DNA from: Candidatus Methanoplasma sp.
GTDB lineage: Archaea; Thermoplasmatota; Thermoplasmata; Methanomassiliicoccales; Methanomethylophilaceae
Direction: 5' to 3'
Assembly: GCA_031254265.1 (NCBI GenBank)
Contig: JAIRUV010000119.1
Coordinates: 1 to 8,507 of the forward strand
DNA length: 8,507 bases
The translations under genes and the position numbers were made by a program. How positions within the stretch are numbered: the first letter of the stretch is position 1; each line of letters begins with the position of its first letter. Positions 1 through 5,841 of the stretch are shown piece by piece. The notes beneath the pieces were generated by a model. That model was given only the letters and a program-made list of their open reading frames with translations, did no database searches and had not been told where the DNA came from.

Positions 1-2
1 GC

Positions 3-596
3 ATGTACAGTTATATCGGGGACGCTTGGAAGAACCCCAGCAAATCATATTTGAAAGAGCTCAACCATGAGAGAAGGGTCCAGTGGAGAAGGGAAGAGAA
101 CTTCACCAGGGTCGAGAGGCCCACAAGGCTCGACAGAGCTAGATCCCTTGGATACAAAGCCAAACAGGGCTACGTTGTGGTAAGAGCAAGAGTAAGGAAG
201 GGTTCGTTCCATAAGAGGGCGATCACAGCGGGAAGGAGACCCAAGAGGAAGGGTATCACCAAGATAACCACCGGAAAGAGTCTCCAGAGGATGGCTGAGG
301 AAAGGACAGCCAAGAGATACCCCAACCTTGAGGTGCTAAACTCTTATTGGGTCGGTGCGGACGGACAGCAGGAGTGGTATGAGGTGATACTCGTCGACCC
401 GGCACACCCCGTCATCATAGCGGATCCGAAGATCAATTGGATCTGCGCCAGCAACAACAAGAACCGTGTCTACCGCGGCCTCACGTCGGCAGGAATAGCC
501 GGACGCGGCCTGAGGAACAAAGGCAACGGCGCAGAGAAGATCAGACCCTCTATAAAGGCACAGGGAAGGAGAGGGAAGGAATCGCCCTCTGCCTGA
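3..596 (+). CDS. rpl15e: Large-subunit ribosomal protein eL15 (L15e), probably 5'-truncated by the window edge
   Basis: This is a structural protein of the archaeal and eukaryotic large ribosomal subunit that binds 23S rRNA; bacteria lack the family. The 197-residue reading is very basic and matches the family along its length: an N-terminal [11 protein letters not shown] segment, [19 protein letters not shown] near residues 38-56, [11 protein letters not shown] near 107-117, [12 protein letters not shown] near 125-136, then a C-terminal YRGLTSAG...GRGLRNKG block. The first ATG in the window is at 3. Family members usually have a few residues before the YSYI segment, and the two bases before this ATG are in frame, so the true start probably lies upstream of the window. 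The gene ends in TGA and is followed 11 nt later by a stem-loop terminator. No oddities were seen. Identification is by recalled family sequence. Confidence 0.96.
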   Translation: MYSYIGDAWKNPSKSYLKELNHERRVQWRREENFTRVERPTRLDRARSLGYKAKQGYVVVRARVRKGSFHKRAITAGRRPKRKGITKITTGKSLQRMAEERTAKRYPNLEVLNSYWVGADGQQEWYEVILVDPAHPVIIADPKINWICASNNKNRVYRGLTSAGIAGRGLRNKGNGAEKIRPSIKAQGRRGKESPSA

Positions 597-607
597 AAAA
601 ACTCATT

Positions 608-642
608 ATCCCGTCCGCATGGACGGGATTTATCATTCTTTT
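608..642 (+). terminator. Stem-loop terminator after eL15
   Basis: A perfect 9-bp stem (ATCCCGTCC / GGACGGGAT, 608-616 and 621-629) encloses a GCAT tetraloop. It is followed by a T-rich stretch to 642. It begins 11 nt after the eL15 stop. Archaeal termination depends mainly on the T-rich tract, so the hairpin may instead protect the 3' end of the mRNA. Confidence 0.65.
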
Positions 643-676
643 CGAATTTTCGTACTGACACGAAAGACTACTTTCG

Positions 677-685
677 TTAAATATT
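677..685 (+). promoter_or_regulatory. TATA box for the small membrane protein gene
   Basis: The sequence TTAAATATT is centred at about 681. The usual archaeal spacing of about 26 bp puts the transcription start near 707. This gives a leader of about 39 nt that carries the GGGAGGA ribosome binding site at 734-740. A 7-bp inverted repeat (ACGAAAG / CTTTCGT, 660-677) abuts it upstream and could be a regulator site. Confidence 0.5.
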
Positions 686-745
686 CCAGACATCTTACTT
701 ATTGTGGCCAGCTTAACCCGCTGATCATCTATCGGGAGGAAACCA

Positions 746-856
746 ATGAAAAACAACGACCGGCCGCAGAAAAAACAGGTAAGCGTACCTCTTATGATCG
801 TCGTCTTTGCAGTGTGCTTCGCCATAGGGTTCATAGTGACATATTATCTTCTGTGA
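746..856 (+). CDS. 36-residue single-span membrane protein, function unknown
   Basis: I do not recognise this family. The frame runs from ATG 746 to TGA 854-856. It encodes a short, polar, basic N-terminus (MKNNDRPQKKQ, residues 1-11) followed by one hydrophobic stretch (about residues 12-36, VSVPLMIVVFAVCFAIGFIV and on to the end). By the positive-inside rule this predicts N-terminus inside with a single transmembrane helix ending almost at the C-terminus. Support for a real gene is a GGGAGGA Shine-Dalgarno at 734-740, 5 nt before the ATG, and a TATA box about 65 bp upstream. It lies between the eL15 terminator and a convergent gene whose stop is only 20 nt away. It could be a small regulator or subunit of a membrane complex. 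It is not obviously SecE or Sec61-beta, which are longer and have different conserved residues. Confidence 0.62.
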   Translation: MKNNDRPQKKQVSVPLMIVVFAVCFAIGFIVTYYLL

Positions 857-876
857 CCGCTTCCAAAAGTCTTTCT

Positions 877-1716
877 TCATCTACCAGAAAGTGCGACATC
901 TATCATCCTCAGCATTGAGGATACCTCTTCATCGCTCATCCCTACGGTGGGAAAGAACAAAGGAACATCGAATTCCGATACGGATACTTCTTCAAGTTCG
1001 GCCAGTGATGTTCCTTTAACTACTCCCAGGATGTCGGTGTGCATCTCTGCTCCATACTTTATATCTGGGTCGTACCTCTCCAGCAACGGCTGCCTGTCTC
1101 CTTTTATGATCGCTTTGCATCCGCGTTTCATCATTAACCACGCTGAAAGGATGTCCCTGTCACTGTGTACTTCTGCGATGACCTTCCCCTGCGTGCCTAT
1201 GGGCAGGCCTCCGTGGCATTTTACGTAGGAACCGAACACGAACGCAGTGTTATTCCTCACTTCGACGTAGAATATCACATCTGGATCTGTAAGGTCCACT
1301 TTGATTCCCTTGCTTTCATTGGCAAGGAATATCGCAGAACCCGCCTCTCTCCCTACATCCATGCTGGTGTAGCGGTGGCTGCCTTCCCTTCTCGCCCTGA
1401 CCGCAAATGACTCGCCCTCCTTGAGTCTCCCGAGGGAGTATTCCGCCGCAGTGGAACATATGTCATCCATTTCGGAGGAACAGACCTCGGCGACCGACAA
1501 TGACGATATGCCGAACACCCTCCGGACAGAGGATACCGCTGCATCTATGTCCTCCGCCTCGATATAGAACCTTGCGTCCTTCTTTGTTACGAACGCTTCC
1601 ACCCTGTCGCCAGCCAGCATAGAGATGATGTTATCCCTTAGCCTGTTCTCGAACTTTATGCGGACCGGCGTGCTCTTGAGGCCTATCTCCGAATATCTTG
1701 CAAGTATTATCGGCAC
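877..1716 (-). CDS. ThiI-like THUMP-domain protein with degenerate PP-loop (probable pseudoenzyme)
   Basis: Active ThiI transfers sulfur to tRNA uridine 8. It has a ferredoxin-like N-terminus, an RNA-binding THUMP domain and a PP-loop ATP pyrophosphatase domain. From the GTG at 1716 this protein has 279 residues. It opens with the family's N-terminal signature (ILARYSEIGLKS), has a THUMP region at about 50-165 (FAVRARREGSHRYTSMDVG, then FYVEVRNNTAFVF) and the linker GGLPIGTQGKV. The PP-loop that should follow, SGGxDSxVA, reads HSDRDILSA, and the following W-L-M-M-K-R-G-C helix is conserved. The C-terminal domain is about 100 residues shorter than in full ThiI, yet LGVVKGTSLAELEEV and PTVGMSDEEV still resemble its GESLGQVASQTLENL and PLIGMDKEEI segments. 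Sulfurtransfer chemistry is therefore unlikely; tRNA binding may remain. The frame extends to a TTG at 1761, but GTG 1716 matches the family N-terminus and lies about 26 bp from a TATA box. Confidence 0.82.
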   Translation of the reverse strand: MPIILARYSEIGLKSTPVRIKFENRLRDNIISMLAGDRVEAFVTKKDARFYIEAEDIDAAVSSVRRVFGISSLSVAEVCSSEMDDICSTAAEYSLGRLKEGESFAVRARREGSHRYTSMDVGREAGSAIFLANESKGIKVDLTDPDVIFYVEVRNNTAFVFGSYVKCHGGLPIGTQGKVIAEVHSDRDILSAWLMMKRGCKAIIKGDRQPLLERYDPDIKYGAEMHTDILGVVKGTSLAELEEVSVSEFDVPLFFPTVGMSDEEVSSMLRMIDVALSGR

Positions 1717-1738
1717 TGACCATCGAATGCTCAATCCC

Positions 1739-1746
1739 GATATATT
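1739..1746 (-). promoter_or_regulatory. TATA box for the ThiI-like gene
   Basis: On the minus strand this reads AATATATC, centred about 26 bp upstream of the GTG at 1716. That predicts transcription starting at or next to the start codon, so the mRNA would be leaderless. It shares a short intergenic stretch with the divergent permease promoter. Confidence 0.45.
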
Positions 1747-1764
1747 CTTTCCTTCGGTCAAAGA

Positions 1765-1771
1765 TTAATAT
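1765..1771 (+). promoter_or_regulatory. TATA-like box for the TauE/SafE permease gene
   Basis: TTAATAT is centred about 24 bp upstream of ATG 1792, which implies a leaderless or near-leaderless transcript. There is no convincing Shine-Dalgarno before the ATG. It lies back to back with the TATA box of the divergent ThiI-like gene, about 25 bp away, so the two promoters may interfere or be co-regulated. Confidence 0.4.
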
Positions 1772-1791
1772 CCCGATGTGTTCCCCGGAAC

Positions 1792-2613
1792 ATGGACCCC
1801 ATGCTGATACTCGCCCTTGTCGCCATCGGAATAGGTGCGAGTGTCCTCGGCGCTCTTTTCGGTATCGGCGGAGGAATAGTCTTCGTTCCTGTGCTGACCA
1901 TATTGTTCGGTCTGTCGGCAAGCGAGGCCGCTGCGGTGAGTCTTGTGGGCATAATCGCCACATCGACCGGGGCCGCCTCTTACTTCATTAAAAGCGGCGT
2001 TGCCAATGTGCGGCTCGGCCTGCTGCTGGAGATCACGACCTCGATCGGGGCGATGATCGGGGCTGTTATTGCGGTGTACATCGCTGACTGGGCCCTCCTG
2101 ATCGTGTTCGGATGCGTTCTGATCTACGGCGCTGTGAGCATGATCCTCAAAAAAGAGAGGGTGATCGAAGACCCGAAGGAATTGAACGACATGTGTTTCT
2201 CGTATACCGACGGAAAGGACCTCAGGACCAAGAGGTACGAGGTCGTCAACGTGAACAGCGGTCTTGCCGTCTGCACCGGCGCCGGTGTCCTGTCCTCCTT
2301 GACTGGAGTAGGAGGGGGTACGATCAAGGTCCCGCTGATGAACCTCCACATGCGCGTTCCCATAAAGGTCGCCAGCGCGACCAGCAGCTATATGATCGGT
2401 ATAACTGCGTTCTCCGGCGCCATCGTGTTCTTCATCCATGGGAGCCTTCTTCTGGATTATGCGGCCGCGATCGCTGTCGGCGCATTCATTGGATCTACGA
2501 TAGGCACGAGACTCTCCAGGATGGTGGATGCCGGGCCCATGAGGAGATACTTCTCGATACTGCTCCTGGCGATATCCTTTGTGATCTTCCTTAAGGCGGG
2601 TGGTGTGCTGTGA
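1792..2613 (+). CDS. TauE/SafE family membrane permease
   Basis: This is a polytopic membrane protein of the TauE/SafE (formerly DUF81) family, whose characterised members export sulfite, sulfoacetate or related organic anions. The actual substrate here is unknown. It has 273 residues, within the family's usual 240-300. The two-fold internal repeat is visible: the signature GALFGIGGGIVFVP at residues 20-33 recurs as LTGVGGGTIKVPLM at 170-183. Each copy is followed by a conserved S/A-rich helix (AVSLVGIIATSTGAASY; VASATSSYMIGITAFSG). I infer seven to eight helices, with a polar loop at about 118-153 between the halves. The start is ATG 1792; a second in-frame ATG at 1801 is possible. Its TGA overlaps the next gene's GTG by 4 nt, so the two are translationally coupled. 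Confidence 0.9.
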   Translation: MDPMLILALVAIGIGASVLGALFGIGGGIVFVPVLTILFGLSASEAAAVSLVGIIATSTGAASYFIKSGVANVRLGLLLEITTSIGAMIGAVIAVYIADWALLIVFGCVLIYGAVSMILKKERVIEDPKELNDMCFSYTDGKDLRTKRYEVVNVNSGLAVCTGAGVLSSLTGVGGGTIKVPLMNLHMRVPIKVASATSSYMIGITAFSGAIVFFIHGSLLLDYAAAIAVGAFIGSTIGTRLSRMVDAGPMRRYFSILLLAISFVIFLKAGGVL

Positions 2614-2882
2614 AGATGAACGAAGCGACATCGTTTGCTCTGAGGTGCTGCATATTTGCCGGGATCGCCCTTGTCGCAACAGGGCTGATCCTCTCCGGGA
2701 GCAGCTATGGGGAAGGGGTCATGTGGACCGGCCTTCTGATACTGATCCTGTCTCCATTCGCAGGAGTCCTAGTGACATATTCCCATCTCATAGCGGAAAA
2801 GGACTGGAAGTGGGCAAAGGTGGCGACGATCCTTGTGGCCATCATATTGATCTTCCTTGCGGTGTCCTTACTGAGGAATTGA
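2610..2882 (+). CDS. DUF1634 family three-span membrane protein, partner of the permease
   Basis: This is a 90-residue hydrophobic protein that I assign to DUF1634, a family repeatedly found beside TauE/SafE permeases in bacteria and archaea. Its role is not established; a small accessory subunit of the transporter is the natural inference. Three helices are visible at about residues 10-29, 37-57 and 68-87, separated by short loops (GSSYGEG; AEKDWKWAK). The GTG start at 2610 overlaps the permease stop as GTGA and has a G-rich upstream stretch (GGCGGGTGG). An ATG two codons later (2616) is the alternative start. The gene ends only 11 nt from the 3' end of the convergent feo operon, with no clear terminator between them. 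Confidence 0.8.
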   Translation: MKMNEATSFALRCCIFAGIALVATGLILSGSSYGEGVMWTGLLILILSPFAGVLVTYSHLIAEKDWKWAKVATILVAIILIFLAVSLLRN

Positions 2883-2893
2883 TGATACGGAGA

Positions 2894-3064
2894 TCATTCT
2901 CCCTTCTTGGAGCATCCGCCGCAGTCGGGACCGCCCTTTGCCTTCGAACATCTGCCGCAGTATGAGCATCCGCCGCGTCTGAGGGACCTGTATGCGGAGT
3001 ATGCGGCAAACGTGACGACGGCAAGGACTATCAGCCCCACTGCCAGTGTTGCGGCGTTAAGCAT
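2894..3064 (-). CDS. FeoB-associated Cys-rich membrane protein
   Basis: This 56-residue protein has one transmembrane helix at about residues 5-25 and a basic stretch, YRSLRR. A Cys/Gly-rich tail follows with cysteines at 33, 36, 39, 48 and 51 (GGCSYCGRC, then DCGGC). This matches the small Cys-rich proteins commonly encoded just after feoB (Pfam FeoB_associated). They are presumed to help ferrous iron movement or assembly of the Feo complex at the membrane, but the mechanism is not established. The ATG at 3064 is chosen because it is preceded by a strong GGAGGG Shine-Dalgarno and gives the compact family architecture. The frame is open to 3112, but that adds an unrelated Arg-rich segment. 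The start overlaps the last 8 nt of feoB, so translation is probably coupled. It is the last gene of the feo operon. Confidence 0.83.
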   Translation of the reverse strand: MLNAATLAVGLIVLAVVTFAAYSAYRSLRRGGCSYCGRCSKAKGGPDCGGCSKKGE

Positions 3065-5168
3065 CCTGTTCCCTCCTTCCGACCCTGAACGGGTCCTTCG
3101 ACACCAGTACATAGATCAGCCCCGCGAGTGCTATGACCGCAAGTACGATCCACCATTCCGGACCGTCGCCGAAGAATATCGTGGAGAACTGATAGACCAC
3201 CAGAGTGAGGGTGTATGCTAATGCGCACTGGTAAAGGATCGCTTTAGCAGTGTCCTTCCATGACCCTAGTTCGCTCCTCATGGCGCCTACCGCTGCGATA
3301 CATGGGACACATATCATGTTGAACAGAAGGAATGCGTATCCTCCCGCTTGAGTAAGCATGCCTCCGACGATACCCCACAGCCCTTCGCCTTCCGAACCGG
3401 GACTGAAAAGCACGCCCAGGGTTCCGACAAGGTTCTCTTTTGCGAGCAGACCAGTGATCGTTGCCATTGTGAACTCCCAATCGTCACCGAAACCAAGCGG
3501 GACGAAGATCCATCTCAGGGAATTGCCTATGTCAGCCAGCATAGAGTCCGCGGCATCCACCGCGCCGAGGCTCCAGTTATAGGAGGACAAGAACCATACG
3601 AGCACACAGGCCAGCAGCACGAATGTGCCTGCGTTCCTTATGAATGACCCTACTCTCCCCAGGGTCGATCTTATGACGCTCGACAGGTGTGGCATATGGT
3701 ACGGAGGAAGCTCCATTATGAATGGCGAGGAGGCACCAGCGAAAGATTTCCATTTCTTGATTATCACTCCTGACATAAGTATGCATATGATACCGATGAC
3801 ATACATCGAGACGGCAACCAAGGCACTTTGTCCGAACAGTGCTCCGGCTATCAGTGCGATGACCGGCAGCTTTGCGGAACAGGGGATGAAGGTGACCGTC
3901 ATTGCGGTTATCCTCCTCTCTGTTTTCCCTTCTATTGATCTTGAGGACATTATGCCCGGGACGCCGCACCCCATACCGACAAGGACAGAGATCAGGGATT
4001 TCCCCGACAGACCGAACCTGCGGAAGATGTGGTCCATTACGACAGCCACTCTTGACATGTATCCGCATTCCTCGAGTATCACCAGCATCAGGAAGAGGAC
4101 AAGCATCTGCGGCAGGAACCCTATGACGGCCCCGACACCTCCGATGATGCCGTTGACCGTCAGCCCCGTCAGCCATTCCGCGGCATCAGCTGCTATCAGC
4201 CATTCCTCGGCGGCGGGCATCAGAGTATCGCCTATGTAATCATTTAACATGTCCGTTCCCCATCCGCCGACCGTCTCTATCGCTACGAAATAGATTAGGA
4301 ACATCACTCCTACGAAGATCGGGATCCCCAGCCTGCGGTCGGTAACGACCCTGTCGATCCGGTCGGACATGGTCTCTTTTCTTTTCCTGTTGCCGCCGCC
4401 AATGGCATCGCCTACGATCTTGCCGATCAGGGCGTACCTTTCCTCGGCGATTATGCCGTCGGCATCGTTATTCGTCTTTTCTTCCATTGACGAGACAATC
4501 GGCTCTATCATGTCCCAGACATCCCGTTCGATGTCATTTTTGAATCCTTCGTCCCTTTCCAGCAGCTTCAGGGCATACCATCTCTCCAACTCTTCCGGTA
4601 CGTTCCCTCTGATGATCTCCCGTACCGAAGAAATGTGGCCTTCCAGGCCTTTGGAATACCTCAGTTCTGCTTCCGACCTCGTCCCCACTGCGGACATTAC
4701 TGCTTCGATCAGTTCTTCGACGCCGTCCCCCTTCAGGGCTGTGGTCTCGATGACCATACAGCCGAGGGCTTTCGACAGTTTGTCTACATCTATCTTGATG
4801 CCTTCCCTGCGGACAACGTCCATCATATTGAGGGCGATGACCGTAGGAATACCGATCTCGAGGATCTGGGTCGTCAGATACAGGTTCCTTTCCAGATTCG
4901 AGGCATCGACTATATTGATGACCGCATCCGGCCTGTCCTTCAACAAAAAATCCCTTGATACTATCTCTTCCGGAGAATATGGGGACAGAGAATAGATACC
5001 TGGCAGATCTATGATGATCGTGTCCTCTTTGCCTTTCAACCTGCCCTCTTTCCGTTCGACCGTCACTCCGGGCCAGTTCCCGACGCGCTGGGAGCTTCCG
5101 GTGAGTTTGTTGAACATTGTGGTCTTGCCGGAATTCGGGTTTCCGGCCAAAGCTATCCTTGTGACCAT
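3057..5168 (-). CDS. feoB: Ferrous iron transporter FeoB
   Basis: FeoB is the membrane protein of the Feo system and takes up Fe(II), with its G domain coupled to transport. At 703 residues it is a normal archaeal length. The cytoplasmic G domain shows G1 GNPNSGKT (9-16), Thr36 in the switch I region (NWPGVT), G3 DLPG (54-57), G4 NMMD (114-117) and G5 TALKG (143-147). A helical spacer domain (about 165-270) leads to the membrane part. That part contains the inverted Gate repeats, with EECGYMSR (366-373), MGCGVPG (399-405, Cys401) and PCSAK (429-433, Cys430), which are the conserved motifs of the pore region. ATG 5168 lies 8 nt after the FeoA-like stop, and the 3' end overlaps the Cys-rich gene by 8 nt. 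All three genes are probably one transcript controlled by the paired operators upstream of 5530. Confidence 0.97.
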   Translation of the reverse strand: MVTRIALAGNPNSGKTTMFNKLTGSSQRVGNWPGVTVERKEGRLKGKEDTIIIDLPGIYSLSPYSPEEIVSRDFLLKDRPDAVINIVDASNLERNLYLTTQILEIGIPTVIALNMMDVVRREGIKIDVDKLSKALGCMVIETTALKGDGVEELIEAVMSAVGTRSEAELRYSKGLEGHISSVREIIRGNVPEELERWYALKLLERDEGFKNDIERDVWDMIEPIVSSMEEKTNNDADGIIAEERYALIGKIVGDAIGGGNRKRKETMSDRIDRVVTDRRLGIPIFVGVMFLIYFVAIETVGGWGTDMLNDYIGDTLMPAAEEWLIAADAAEWLTGLTVNGIIGGVGAVIGFLPQMLVLFLMLVILEECGYMSRVAVVMDHIFRRFGLSGKSLISVLVGMGCGVPGIMSSRSIEGKTERRITAMTVTFIPCSAKLPVIALIAGALFGQSALVAVSMYVIGIICILMSGVIIKKWKSFAGASSPFIMELPPYHMPHLSSVIRSTLGRVGSFIRNAGTFVLLACVLVWFLSSYNWSLGAVDAADSMLADIGNSLRWIFVPLGFGDDWEFTMATITGLLAKENLVGTLGVLFSPGSEGEGLWGIVGGMLTQAGGYAFLLFNMICVPCIAAVGAMRSELGSWKDTAKAILYQCALAYTLTLVVYQFSTIFFGDGPEWWIVLAVIALAGLIYVLVSKDPFRVGRREQDA

Positions 5169-5176
5169 TTTACCAC

Positions 5177-5530
5177 TTATTCTTTCAGTTCCGCCGACGG
5201 GCCGTCGGGGGAGAAGAATATCTTCGATGCTATTGCTCTGTCCATCGCTATCCTGGACCCTTTTATATCAAGTATCAGGTTCCCTCTGTTCTCGTTCACG
5301 ACGGACACCTGGGCTCCTATGACGAACCCCAGTTCGCACAGGAACTTCCTTGTGTTCTGTTTCCCGGAGACCCTTACGATCCTGCCTCCTTCTCCGATGC
5401 TAGCGGTCACCAGCGGTGCTCCGCTCTCGGACCTGAATGATCCGTCCTCTATGGGCACGCACACGTTCTGTGTGCATGTTCCCTCGCATGTGCAGTTCGA
5501 TGTCGCACTGCGTTCACATCTGTCTTCCAT
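5177..5530 (-). CDS. feoA: FeoA-type SH3-like protein with Cys-rich N-terminal extension
   Basis: FeoA is a small cytoplasmic SH3-like protein that works with FeoB, probably by contacting it. Here the FeoA core spans about residues 40-106: it shows the family pattern ASIGEGGRIVRVSG, then FLCELGFVIGAQVSVVNE, then LILDIKGSRIAMDRAIASKI. The protein is 117 residues, against about 75-80 for a minimal FeoA. The extra N-terminal ~38 residues carry five cysteines (5, 13, 15, 19, 24), including CTC and CEGTC arrangements, suggesting a metal or Fe-S binding element. It is the first gene of the feo operon, 8 nt before feoB. The ATG at 5530 has no Shine-Dalgarno and sits about 25 bp from the TATA box centre, so the mRNA is probably leaderless. 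A start inside the extension is not needed to explain any signal. Confidence 0.87.
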   Translation of the reverse strand: MEDRCERSATSNCTCEGTCTQNVCVPIEDGSFRSESGAPLVTASIGEGGRIVRVSGKQNTRKFLCELGFVIGAQVSVVNENRGNLILDIKGSRIAMDRAIASKIFFSPDGPSAELKE

Positions 5531-5533
5531 ATT

Positions 5534-5549
5534 TTTAGGAATACCTAAA
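5534..5549 (-). promoter_or_regulatory. Proximal operator of the feo promoter (DtxR/IdeR-like palindrome)
   Basis: TTTAGG-AATA-CCTAAA is a near-perfect inverted repeat lying between the TATA box and the presumed transcription start at about 5530. The TTAGG...CCTAA half-sites resemble operators of the DtxR/IdeR/SirR metal-dependent repressor family. Binding here would block RNA polymerase loading or start-site melting. No regulator gene lies in the window, so the identity of the protein is inferred. Confidence 0.7.
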
Positions 5550-5551
5550 GA

Positions 5552-5559
5552 TATTTAAA
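5552..5559 (-). promoter_or_regulatory. TATA box of the feo operon
   Basis: On the minus strand this reads TTTAAATA, centred about 25 bp upstream of ATG 5530. It lies exactly between the two palindromic operators, so repressor occupancy should exclude TBP/TFB. Confidence 0.7.
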
Positions 5560-5560
5560 A

Positions 5561-5574
5561 TTAGGCATGCCTAA
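5561..5574 (-). promoter_or_regulatory. Distal operator of the feo promoter (perfect palindrome)
   Basis: TTAGGCATGCCTAA is a perfect 14-bp palindrome immediately upstream of the TATA box on the minus strand, overlapping the place expected for the BRE element. Its centre is 26 bp from the centre of the proximal operator. It is probably a second site for the same metal-dependent repressor. Confidence 0.75.
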
Positions 5575-5673
5575 AAAAATTAGAAATATTTACCAAAGAT
5601 GCCGAATCCGCAGACGGATATGTTATGTCCCAGTACCCAAAAGACCAGTGATCCGAGAGGCGATGACAAATAG

Positions 5674-5757
5674 TGCAGGGGAAGGGATTTGAACCCTCGG
5701 ACCACTAAGGACTAGGCCCTGAACCTAGCGTCGTTGGCCAGACTTGACTACCCCTGC
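5674..5757 (-). tRNA. tRNA-Leu (anticodon CAG)
   Basis: The minus strand folds as a class II tRNA of 84 nt. The acceptor stem is GCAGGGG / CCCCTGC with A as discriminator. The anticodon stem CTAGG / CCTAG carries the loop TTCAGGG, giving anticodon CAG, which reads CUG leucine codons. There is an extended variable arm (about TCCTTAGTGGTCC) and a T arm with GGTTCAAAT. The 3' CCA is not encoded (the next bases are CTA), so it must be added by the CCA-adding enzyme. I see no intron in the anticodon loop. Confidence 0.95.
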
Positions 5758-5782
5758 CTAATCGGGCTGATTCACTTTTTTG

Positions 5783-5790
5783 TATATAAA
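5783..5790 (-). promoter_or_regulatory. TATA box of the tRNA-Leu gene
   Basis: On the minus strand this reads TTTATATA, centred about 29 bp upstream of the mature 5' end of tRNA-Leu. It is followed by an A-rich stretch. This is the expected placement for an archaeal tRNA promoter with a very short 5' leader. Confidence 0.65.
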
Positions 5791-5841
5791 GAGGTACGTG
5801 CACACCAGAAAGATGATGTGCATGCAGTATGGTTAAGATGT

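Noticed and set aside
1765..2679. 304-residue minus-strand frame opposite the permease and DUF1634 genes
   Set aside because: It is rich in Arg, His, Asp and Gln with no hydrophobic core, which is the pattern expected of a shadow frame opposite membrane-protein codons. The plus strand has clear TauE/SafE motifs.
2882..2897. ATGAT/ATCAT mini-hairpin between the convergent DUF1634 and FeoB-associated genes
   Set aside because: A five-pair AT-rich stem overlapping both stop codons is within chance expectation, and no clear T tract follows on either strand.
2910..2980. Repeated GCATCCGCCGC segments that look like a short direct repeat
   Set aside because: They are codons for the repeated Gly-Gly-Cys-Ser pattern of the Cys-rich FeoB-associated protein, so they are explained by the protein.
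5606..5619. ATCCG-CAGA-CGGAT hairpin between the feo promoter and the tRNA gene
   Set aside because: A short isolated stem with no T tract or gene boundary to match. It gives no support for an RNA gene.
5599..5673. A 24-codon plus-strand frame (ATG to TAG) ending right at the tRNA-Leu 3' end, near the symmetric feo operators
   Set aside because: It has no Shine-Dalgarno, low-complexity polar content, no suitably spaced TATA box other than the feo one used in reverse, and would be the only TAG stop. Probably chance.
5799..5822. TGCACA/TGTGCA inverted repeat with a 12-nt loop between tRNA-Leu and the small basic gene, as a possible terminator
   Set aside because: It has only 6 bp of stem, a long loop and no T tract directly after it on the minus strand. 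Too weak to call.
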